From Nitrospinota bacterium (GTDB lineage Bacteria; Nitrospirota; Nitrospiria; Nitrospirales; UBA8639), in contig JACZVJ010000008.1 in NCBI GenBank assembly GCA_022572725.1, positions 1-47,341 of the forward strand: a DNA stretch of 47,341 bases. The letters are read 5' to 3'. The notes beneath the pieces were generated by a model that did no database searches, was not told the DNA's origin, and saw only the letters and a program-made list of their open reading frames with translations. Made by a program: the position numbers and the translations under genes. Position 1 is the stretch's first letter. Every line of letters begins with the position of its first letter. Of this stretch, positions 34,570 through 41,918 are shown in pieces.

Positions 34570-36737
34570 TCCGCATTCATCTCCACTCTAAAACGGGCAT
34601 CCCCCGGCTGGACGGCTCGGATCGTCACCGTGTACGTCAGCTTCTCTTTGGGTGGTAGGCTGGCAATCGGGTCAAAGTTGACTTGCCGTCCCAGTACAAC
34701 CAGCCTTCCAGTTGAGCCGGTGGAGGACTCGTATTTCATCCCCTCGCCCAGGGTGGCTGTCACCTTCAGTTGTGTCGCCGCCGCGGTCCCTTGGTTGGTG
34801 ATCTCAATGGTATAGGTAGTGGTCGTGCCGATTTCCACCGGGTCAGGGCTGTCCGCCACTTCCAGCAAAAGGGCCGTCAGCCCCTTCACGACCGTACAAG
34901 CTTCGGCATTTTCCCGAAGTCCGCGTTCGGTCCTCACGGTCACCACATTGCAGTGACGGCCTTCAGATACTGCGCGCCCCGAAACTAGGAGTGTTCGGGA
35001 TTCTCCTGGATCTACGGACCCGAGATTCCAGGTGATCCCCTTGGTGGTAGAATTATACGTCCCCTCGGGGGTTGAGCCTTCATACCGAATGCCCGCTGGC
35101 AACGTATCATTGACCACCACACCTGTAGCAGAAGCGCTCCCGGGGTTGCTCACCTCTATGGTGTAGGTCGCCGTCGTGCCCAAAAACCGGTTTGGAGGGC
35201 CGCTCTTTTGAATGGCAATGCTGGGTTGTTCAATCACCGTGTCACAGGCCGCTTGGTCAAGCAGGTCATTATCTGCGACCACTTTCGCCGTGTTCGTGAA
35301 CGTGCCTAGTTCATCTGCCACAAAGACAAACGTTTCAGACACAGAGGCACCGGCCTCAAGGATCCCGATTGGACGAGCAATTTCCGGCTGACCCGAGGAA
35401 TGGTGCATGCCGGCTGGCACGGTGTCCGTGATTTGGACACCCCTCGCCTCACCCGTTCCGGTATTCAGCGCGGTGACTGTGAAGGTCAATGTGTCTCCCA
35501 CGATTCCCTTGTTCGGGCACCTCTTCGTTATCGAGAGGACGGGTTCCCCCACCAGGACGGAACAGATCGATTGGGCCTGGGCCCCGTCCTCTGACCTCGC
35601 CTGGGCTTCATTCGTAAAGGTTCCGCTGCGTGCGGGCTTGAGCGCGAAGGAAATGGATTGAGTCGACCCACCCGGGAGGTCTCCCAGATTCCAGATTAAC
35701 GTTTGCCCCTTCATTGTTGCGGGGGGATCCGACCGGATGTACTTGAACCCGGCAGGCAACGGGTTCTGAACGATCACCTTGCTGGCATCAACTTTAGAGG
35801 TATTGCGCACCACAATGTTAAATCGGCCGGTATCCCCGAGGAGAATCGAGGGAGGACATTGCTGGTCGAGGGCGATGGATGGCGCGTCCCACTGAACGGT
35901 GGTAGTCCCCCGTGCGAGAACTCCGCTGACAGGAGGGCAACACTCGGTTCCCGGTTGTTCAGGTTTGACCACCAGCACGTCTACGGTGGTTTCCCCGGCC
36001 TGGGGATTTCTTTGGACCAATGTAACACTGACGGCTCCGTTTTCGTCCGTCTCCGTCAAAACCTCGGTTTGCTCGGTTTCTTCAAAATAAGCGGGTGGAC
36101 CTGAGGTCACGTTCCATTTGACTTGGTACTTCGGCAGAGGCTCTCCGGTGGAGGCCTTTACCACGGTGGTGGTCAGGGTCCGTGCCGTGCCTACCTTTTG
36201 AGCACCATCTGGGGGAAACTCCCATTGGGCGTCCAGCCACTTCATGAGGGCGAAGGCGCTTTTCTTGGATTTCTCTTTAATAGTCGGGACCACGGCAATG
36301 AGATGAGTGGTGCCCTCACGAACCGAGGTGATCGTGATGGTCGCTTCTCCGTTCCGGTCTGCTCCCGAAATCGCAAAAGTATTTGTCATCTTCAGTTCCC
36401 GCATGAGGGGATCTTGGCCAACTTCCACGATGTCACCGACAGCCCCCGTGCTCCGGGCCAATATCCATTCTACCAACGCATTGGAAACGGGCTGGTCTTT
36501 GGCGTCTTTGACAAGGGCTGTGAAAGTCTGCTGGGTTTTGATTGGGGCGGTATGAAGGGCTGGTTCGACTGTGACTGTTGCAGGAGGAGAAGCAGGTTTG
36601 GAAAGGGGTCTGCCGTACTTGGAAACCTGCTCCCCGTACTGGAGGCCAGCGCATCCCCCGGCTCCCATCATTATTCCCGCAAGGAAAAGAAGGAGATGAA
36701 CAACACCAGAGTTCCTACTCGTCTGTGCACTTCTCAT
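34518..36737 (-). CDS. DUF11-repeat envelope protein, probable lipoprotein
   Basis: The start ATG at 36737 follows GCAGGAGGAAATC; an upstream in-frame ATG at 36803 lacks this. The 739-residue product begins with a signal and a marginal lipobox (GAGGC, Cys29). Two Big_1-like Ig domains come next (about 55-140 and 165-260, each ending in an NGEATITIT or ENGAVSVTL strand), then four DUF11 repeats from about residue 285, each with the core TFTVTALNTGTGEARGVQ-type strand, D-x-x-PAG and a TF-TN-A ending. The design resembles chlamydial OmcB and other surface scaffold proteins, but cysteines are fewer. It is probably anchored in the outer membrane. It has no partner genes nearby. Confidence 0.85.
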   Translation of the reverse strand: MRSAQTSRNSGVVHLLLFLAGIMMGAGGCAGLQYGEQVSKYGRPLSKPASPPATVTVEPALHTAPIKTQQTFTALVKDAKDQPVSNALVEWILARSTGAVGDIVEVGQDPLMRELKMTNTFAISGADRNGEATITITSVREGTTHLIAVVPTIKEKSKKSAFALMKWLDAQWEFPPDGAQKVGTARTLTTTVVKASTGEPLPKYQVKWNVTSGPPAYFEETEQTEVLTETDENGAVSVTLVQRNPQAGETTVDVLVVKPEQPGTECCPPVSGVLARGTTTVQWDAPSIALDQQCPPSILLGDTGRFNIVVRNTSKVDASKVIVQNPLPAGFKYIRSDPPATMKGQTLIWNLGDLPGGSTQSISFALKPARSGTFTNEAQARSEDGAQAQSICSVLVGEPVLSITKRCPNKGIVGDTLTFTVTALNTGTGEARGVQITDTVPAGMHHSSGQPEIARPIGILEAGASVSETFVFVADELGTFTNTAKVVADNDLLDQAACDTVIEQPSIAIQKSGPPNRFLGTTATYTIEVSNPGSASATGVVVNDTLPAGIRYEGSTPEGTYNSTTKGITWNLGSVDPGESRTLLVSGRAVSEGRHCNVVTVRTERGLRENAEACTVVKGLTALLLEVADSPDPVEIGTTTTYTIEITNQGTAAATQLKVTATLGEGMKYESSTGSTGRLVVLGRQVNFDPIASLPPKEKLTYTVTIRAVQPGDARFRVEMNADQLTSPVIEEESTFLYK

Positions 36738-37038
36738 GATTTCCTCCTGCTCCGCAACCAAACAAAATGCCCTGTCATCTCCAAAGGGCTCCGAATATAC
36801 CAAGGTTCAGGTGGAAGAAAGCAACCCCGCCATTCGGAGGATTTACGAAAATTCCCCCTCTTTCACCCTGATGCCTCCCACGAAACCCTAGTGTCTTGTA
36901 ATCGGGCCGAATTTTTCCAGGGCCGGCCTCGGTGTGCCTCCAGAGTGAGCGACTGGAAGAACTTTAAACCGGCATGGGAAGTTAGCCCCTGTTCAGGAGC
37001 CATGGCATGGGGAGAATCTTTGCACCAGGACAGACTTT

Positions 37039-37244
37039 AGCAGGTTGTTGAAAAACCCTTTTGGCACAGGGGCAACACAGCACTCTAGGAGATCAGGGAC
37101 GGCATCCGAGCGGCCCGCAGGATGGTCAAAAAGTCCGTCCTAGCGCGGCCGCAGCAGGTGAGGAGGTGAGGCGTACTCTGTTCGGTACGTCGAGTCTCCA
37201 AGCGCCGCGAGAACAAAGCTGGTGGACTTTTTCAACATCCTGCT
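37039..37244. repeat. MITE-like repeat, copy C (about 206 bp)
   Basis: It begins AGCAGGTTGTTGAAAAACC and ends CTTTTTCAACATCCTGCT with TA outside both tips. It is the inverted counterpart of copy A, over 36 kb away, and similar over the whole length by eye. It lies in a 786-base gap (36738-37523) between the DUF11 gene and the small acidic gene; the rest of that gap shows no gene. Confidence 0.8.
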
Positions 37245-37412
37245 AGGCTTGAGGGCCTGGCTGCTTAGGTAAAAGCGAGGCATCGTAACACTCTGGCTTT
37301 TGACATACAAGGCGAGGAGTCGTTTGTCTCTCCGGTCGGGGATTTGCCAAAATAGATTGTAGAGACCAGCAATCGAGAATTCGCTGTTGGTAGGCTCCCT
37401 CTCCCACGAGCC

Positions 37413-37428
37413 GGCTGTTGAAAAAACC
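37413..37428. repeat. Remnant of the MITE terminal repeat
   Basis: GGCTGTTGAAAAAACC matches the conserved terminal repeat. No partner tip within 250 bases. It sits in the same gap as copy C. Confidence 0.45.
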
Positions 37429-37523
37429 CAAGGTGGGGGATGCGGGAAGGGGAAGCAAGGTATGCGGGGGAGTCTTGAAAAGGAATGTGTAGGTAAAGGT
37501 AGGGCCCTTGAAAAGGGGATCGC

Positions 37524-37733
37524 TTAATCGGCTTCGGGTTCAGAACTTCCGTGCTGGTGGGTGACTTTGTCCTCTGCGAACAACTCTTCCATTTCTTCCG
37601 CAATCATTTCCTCATCACTGGGGATAGAGACAACATTTAGTTCTTTCCGTACTTTGGGACTTTTGTCACCGGTGGAGCTTCCGGGGGGGTCACCGGGGTT
37701 TTCGGTCGGAGGCTGTTTTTCCGTGGTACTCAT
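37524..37733 (-). CDS. Small acidic hypothetical protein, 69 residues
   Basis: A Pro/Ser/Thr-rich N-terminus followed by an acidic helix (DEEMIAEEMEELFAEDK) and no hydrophobic segment. It begins 35 bases after the zinc-ribbon gene on the same strand, so the two are likely co-transcribed. Low complexity makes it hard to prove as coding, and no family is recognised. Confidence 0.5.
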   Translation of the reverse strand: MSTTEKQPPTENPGDPPGSSTGDKSPKVRKELNVVSIPSDEEMIAEEMEELFAEDKVTHQHGSSEPEAD

Positions 37734-37768
37734 GGTGAAATTGACAAGGTGTCTTCGCTTCCTGCGGC

Positions 37769-38146
37769 TTATTCAAATGACTCCAGTGAAGACTGTTCTG
37801 GAAATTGATGGTGACAGGCTTTACAGGTCACAAAATATATGGACTCCCGCACTGACATCACGATACGGAAATCTAGATCGACTCCGTAGGTTTCACAGTG
37901 TGGGCAACCAATCTCCCTGAGATGGTAGGGAATATCGGGCTGAGTCCGAAGATAAAACTCCATGTCAGTATGCACTGGGAAGGTATAATAGCACCCCAAG
38001 CACGTGCCTTTCCACTCCCCACCATCCTGAGCTGTCCGACTGTCAATGCCAAAGCGGTTGGACTTACAAATGGCGCACTTGACCTGCCCCAACCGCTCTT
38101 CCACCTGTTTGACGGGTAAGCCTGACATCAGTAGTGCCTCGTCCAT
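37769..38146 (-). CDS. Zinc-ribbon-type hypothetical protein, 125 residues
   Basis: Four CxxC motifs occur in order, CAIC, CLGC, CPHC and CKAC, making two potential four-cysteine zinc sites. The two halves show a similar plan: CxxC, about 22 to 30 residues with FG/GVD, then CxxC and an HFP/TFP-like end (YYTFPVH and HHQFPEQ), suggesting an internal duplication. No enzyme motif. It may be a nucleic-acid or protein-interaction module; function unknown. Confidence 0.75.
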   Translation of the reverse strand: MDEALLMSGLPVKQVEERLGQVKCAICKSNRFGIDSRTAQDGGEWKGTCLGCYYTFPVHTDMEFYLRTQPDIPYHLREIGCPHCETYGVDLDFRIVMSVRESIYFVTCKACHHQFPEQSSLESFE

Positions 38147-38381
38147 TCATCAAGATTCTACCGATAGTATAGGACCCTTCCCCCTGTTCCGCAAGATGGC
38201 GGGAGGCGAAGAAAGAATAGGGGGTTGGAAAGGGACATCACCAAGGCCGATTTTCTTTCCCCACCCTTCCTCCCGGAATCGGGTGGCGATCCTTCGTGCA
38301 TACTCTCACTTCGAGTGTTTAAGGCGCCCATGACCGCCACTTTCCGTAACGTAATTCATCGACTCACTGAGCTAGAGGATC

Positions 38382-39212
38382 ATGCCTGAGCTGCCTGAAG
38401 TAGAGGTCGTGGTCCATCAGCTCCGACTCCATATTCTCGGAGCTACTGTTAGGAAGATTTGGATTGGCCGTGAGGATATCATTCGTCAAGGCCTTTCCAC
38501 CCTGGGCTGGTATCAGGGTGTCACCCTCACGGACATTCAAAGGTGTGGCAAATGCATTGTGATGACCTGTCTGCGTGGAACCCAACCAAGATACCTGGTC
38601 GCGGAGCTGGGAATGACGGGATTGCTGGTATTCCACAAGCAGGCGATTCCTGATGAAAAGCATACGCATATGGTCTTGTCCTTGGATGGAGGGCGCGTTC
38701 CCGAATTGCGTTATTGGAATGCCCGTCGATTCGGACGGTTGTACTTCCTGGATCAGCCAGGGTTGGACACATTTCTTCGGCGGCGGTTTGGCCTTGATCC
38801 TTTTTCCGCCAGCGAGAACCAGTTTGTCTCCCTGGTCAAATCCTGTCGCGGTCGGATGAAGGCGCTCCTGCTCAACCAGCAAAAGATTGCGGGAATTGGG
38901 AATATCTATGCGAATGAGATTCTGTATCGTGCAAGGATCCACCCCCATGCCCAGGGGGCACGCCTATCAAAGGCAAGGATTCACCAATTGTACGGCGCCA
39001 TGCGGGAAGTGCTTAAAGAAGCCATACGCTACGGAGGATCGACTATCCGGGATTTTCGTGCTCCGGATGGAACCCCCGGGAGGTTCCAAGAGCGACATCA
39101 GGTGTATCAAAAGGCCGGACTTCCCTGCCCACGTGGGTGTAAGACCCTTCTCCGACGCCTCGTCACCGAACGCAGCTCGTTTTACTGCCCCACCTGCCAA
39201 GGGCGGAGTTAA
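38382..39212 (+). CDS. mutM: Formamidopyrimidine-DNA glycosylase
   Basis: MutM/Fpg removes 8-oxoguanine and cleaves the abasic site. The 276-residue product begins MPELPEVE, with the catalytic Pro2 and Glu3, and contains the GMTG loop (AELGMTGLLVF), RRFGRLYFLD, the helix-two-turn-helix region (LLNQQKIAGIGNIYANEILYRARIHP) and a C-terminal zinc finger ending FYCPTCQ. In the finger the first pair reads CPRGC instead of the usual CxxCG, so the second cysteine is displaced by one residue while the overall length is kept. ATG 38382 follows GAGG. It is a single-gene unit. Confidence 0.95.
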   Translation: MPELPEVEVVVHQLRLHILGATVRKIWIGREDIIRQGLSTLGWYQGVTLTDIQRCGKCIVMTCLRGTQPRYLVAELGMTGLLVFHKQAIPDEKHTHMVLSLDGGRVPELRYWNARRFGRLYFLDQPGLDTFLRRRFGLDPFSASENQFVSLVKSCRGRMKALLLNQQKIAGIGNIYANEILYRARIHPHAQGARLSKARIHQLYGAMREVLKEAIRYGGSTIRDFRAPDGTPGRFQERHQVYQKAGLPCPRGCKTLLRRLVTERSSFYCPTCQGRS

Positions 39213-39250
39213 CCCCCAGCGATTACCGATCCACCAACCTAATGAATTCA

Positions 39251-39274
39251 AACCAGGGGCTAAGTCCCCTGGTT
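39251..39274. terminator. Strong hairpin downstream of mutM
   Basis: AACCAGGGG (39251-39259) and CCCCTGGTT (39266-39274) pair perfectly around a 6-base loop, 39 bases after the mutM stop. There is no U-run, so it could be a Rho-type or RNA-stabilising 3' end, or a repeat. Confidence 0.4.
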
Positions 39275-39551
39275 CACCATCTAAGAGGGGAAAAACTGCA
39301 AGATTGGATCTAGCCACATAATAGCCTCGCCCAATTTTGCCTTTTGTTGGGTCAAGACGGACTCTGCCTAAAAGTTTTCTAAGCAACAAGGCCGCCAACC
39401 GTCTGAGCAAGAAGCTTCGCGACTTTCGGTACCAAGGCCAGCCCGGTCGGATAATTAAATGAATGGAGCAACAACTTTACCCCGCCGAACCGGCTCCCTC
39501 GTCCTCATTTCAGGTAGGGGCTACCAGCCTCCCACTAACAGGTAATAGGGG

Positions 39552-39815
39552 ATGGTGCTTAGGTATTTATTAAGCGATGCATGCGGCTTCAAGAATCAAG
39601 CAACTTCCTATTCAATAAACAAAAATGCTGTGCCTTTTTTTGCGGCATTGGTCGCCATCGTGACCCTTTATAATCCAGTGATGGCCGCTGATTCCCAAAA
39701 ACCCAACATCCTCGTCATTTGGGGTGATGACATCGGCCAATCGAGCATCAGGGCCTATACGAAGGGCGAAAGAGGAGGAGGGGGGTACGCTCCCGACGGT
39801 CAAACGCCAACGTGA
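39552..39815 (+). pseudogene. Arylsulfatase, N-terminal fragment
   Basis: The frame has a signal-like segment (FFAALVAIVTLYNPVMAAD, residues 29-47) followed by KPNILVIWGDDIGQSSIRAY (50-69), the opening strand of type I sulfatases with the metal-binding Asp-Asp pair. The sulfatase Cys/Ser-x-Pro-x-Arg motif and the rest of a roughly 500-residue enzyme are missing; the frame ends at 39815 after a Gly-rich stretch. It is a remnant of a larger gene. Confidence 0.7.
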
Positions 39816-40104
39816 CAGGCTTATCACTTCCAAGACCGCCGAACACAATGGCCGGATCGTCAAGAGAGAGTCATTTCTGACGGAAGAAGTTTTGAGATAG
39901 GGGGGTTAGGATTGGTAGGGCAGAAATCCCACCTAAAATTCCGGACGGGTCACCCAAGAGATTGTGGCCAAATTGTGACCAAAAATTTCACAAAGGATAG
40001 AATTCTTATAATGATCAGAATCAATAGAAGCCACGCAAGGTGTTGAATTTACAAAAAAACGGGAAAACCAACCGATAATCAGGCAGTTAAAAAAACCGCT
40101 ACCC

Positions 40105-40154
40105 TTGTCTTGCCATGGCGAGAGTCGGGGGTTCGAATCCCCTTTCCCGCTCCA
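40105..40154 (+). pseudogene. 3' half of a tRNA-Gly(GCC) gene
   Basis: Anticodon stem TTGTC/GGCGA around the loop TTGCCAT (anticodon GCC, Gly), a five-base variable loop, T arm GGGGG-TTCGAAT-CCCCT, 3' acceptor TTCCCGC, discriminator T and CCA at 40152-40154. The end TTTCCCGCTCCA is the same as in E. coli tRNA-Gly(GCC). An imperfect 5' acceptor (ACGGGAA, 40059-40065) lies too far upstream (39 instead of 19 intervening bases) and no D arm is seen. It is a possible attachment-site scar or decayed tRNA. Confidence 0.65.
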
Positions 40155-40465
40155 ATCTTTTCAATAGGTTACAACAAATTTCCGCCGGCCCAAGAACTCA
40201 GTAATTTCCTCTTCCAACACTCGCTGCAGGAAGACTTGCGCATGTTTCCTTACCCACGCTTCCAGATTCTTCCATTTGACCCTTTATTCACCATTCCCCT
40301 TTGGGTTCTCCTCCTCATAGCAGTGCCTCCTTTTTGGAGCCGGGCCGCAGCACGGTGGGTTATGATCACCCGAGAGGATCCATCGCCTTTCTTTTGTTTC
40401 CACACCTTTGACGAACCTCTGTCCCTCTTTGAAAATAGCCATACGATGGGATAGTACAGGCCAGT

Positions 40466-40660
40466 TCAGGCAGGTTGCTCTCTGGACAGGGCTAGGAGGG
40501 TTTTGAAATATTCGAGTTCGTCCGGATGCAAAAAAGGCGCTATATCCTCGTATTTGGGCAACGAGGGAAATTGGCAAAAACAGAAATGAGCCCTAAACGC
40601 TTCTTGAGCTCTTTGGAGCGTGCATCCACCCACATATTGTTTCCCCAACAAATCAGACAT
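40466..40660 (-). pseudogene. Possible N-terminal fragment of a 4'-phosphopantetheinyl transferase
   Basis: The 64-residue frame contains PSLPKYEDIAPFLHPDELEY, resembling the segment before the core of Sfp-type phosphopantetheinyl transferases (LHPDE...F), but the GR-x-x-AK core is missing and a stop follows at once. Assignment rests on a short match from memory and is weak. Interest comes from the acyl carrier protein cluster 5 kb to the right. Confidence 0.25.
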
Positions 40661-41071
40661 TTCTCCCTTTCAGGGAAAGTCCCATGCGAAAGATCGCACA
40701 GTCCTGATCTTTAGGCTAGGGTCTAAGCAGGGTGTTTTCATTCCTCGAAATCGAGACCAGGATCCAATACCTTCCTCATTAAGGCCATGCTGGACATTCT
40801 AAAATAAAGTTTGAAAGACCACCAAGATCAGGAAGACAGTCCTAGGCGGAAATTTTAAGGATCGAAACTGACCCCCTATTCGGTTCACTAATCAGATCAT
40901 AAGTAAAACGACGGAGACTTCATCATTTCCGCTGGTTTCGTCATTCACTCGAAACCCGGATTCCAGGGTAATGCCTAACTACCTGGATGCCCATCCGTCA
41001 GGCATGACGGATGATTTACTGAAAGAAACAGCCTCTCGGCGACGACGTTATGGTAAGTCCGGCTTTTCCTT

Positions 41072-41539
41072 TCAATACCCAAGCTGGATATCCACTTTCG
41101 TGATAGCTTTGTCAATTCGAAAAGCTGCTTCGGCATGGCCAGGGGGGAGCAAAAATATTTCCGGGCTGTTTGAAACACCGAACCCTTCGATGGGGATACC
41201 AATCCAGTTTTTATCAAATTTTTTATTTCCGTTCTCGTCATGATAAGCGGCAGCGGCATAGACACCCGGCTTAGACACCGCCAAGCAGAACCTTACGATT
41301 CCGTTCAAGGCTGGAGAACGTTTTCGTAAGAGTTTCCTGCCTTTTACCAAGAAGTCGTCCGGATCGGACCCATAAAGGACGACGGTAATATTCCCATCAT
41401 CGCTACGTACGCCATGCACCATGACAGAGATGGCATAAGGTTCCTTATTGCAGCCTCCATCGGTCTCGGCTGCTGAGGCAAACGCATCAGGCATCAAAAG
41501 GGGGATTCCAAAAATTAAGAACCACCGGAGGGTGCGCAT
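41072..41539 (-). CDS. Exported DUF2141 domain protein
   Basis: The 155-residue product has a signal peptide (to about residue 24, DAFASAAE) and the DUF2141 plan: ISVMVHGVRSDDGNITVVLYG, then KPGVYAAAAYHDENGNKKFDKNWIGIPIEGFGVSN and a final strand KVDIQLGY. The DENGNKKFD loop looks like a calcium-binding type turn. The family is periplasmic or outer-membrane associated with unknown role. No partner genes. Confidence 0.88.
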   Translation of the reverse strand: MRTLRWFLIFGIPLLMPDAFASAAETDGGCNKEPYAISVMVHGVRSDDGNITVVLYGSDPDDFLVKGRKLLRKRSPALNGIVRFCLAVSKPGVYAAAAYHDENGNKKFDKNWIGIPIEGFGVSNSPEIFLLPPGHAEAAFRIDKAITKVDIQLGY

Positions 41540-41918
41540 TGTGCTTGTGTTAAAGGGACCCTAGGAGTACGTCACGTAGTACTAATTAGGTGTAACTGCC
41601 AGGCACCATTTGCTTTCCGCCCTCTGGATTAAACCACATCACGGCTGCTTCTCCTCATCTGCCACATCGCCCCCCTCCCCCAGGTCCTTGCTGGAAGTCC
41701 CCCTTTCCCTTTGCAGCCCCTCCAGGAGAACCCGACGAAATCCCCCTCACAGCTTGATCGAGCCAAAGACCGACCAAGCGAGAATGCGTGAGTTCGGGGC
41801 TATCCTTATCAACACCGGACTTTACAGGATAATTGAGCACCCGAAAGGCAGGCCCACGAGATGTTCTCCGAGACTCAATATGGGGGCAATCCATTAAAGC
41901 TCTGGATTCTAGGCCGAT
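41540..41918. other. Gap of 379 bases
   Basis: No gene, no strong hairpin and no promoter that I can defend. It contains the upstream region of the DUF2141 gene on the minus strand and the 3' side of the ABC transporter. Confidence 0.35.

Larger units (their letters stand above)
39275..41071. other. Decayed 1.8 kb region
   Basis: No intact gene is supported. It contains a truncated sulfatase start (39552-39815), a 3' half of tRNA-Gly (40105-40154) and a possible phosphopantetheinyl-transferase fragment (40466-40660). The stretch around 39960-40090 is visibly richer in A/T than the flanking genes, which fits acquired and decaying DNA. Confidence 0.5.

Noticed and set aside
40110-40454. 114-residue frame after the tRNA-Gly fragment
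   Set aside because: It begins inside the tRNA remnant and shows no recognisable domain.
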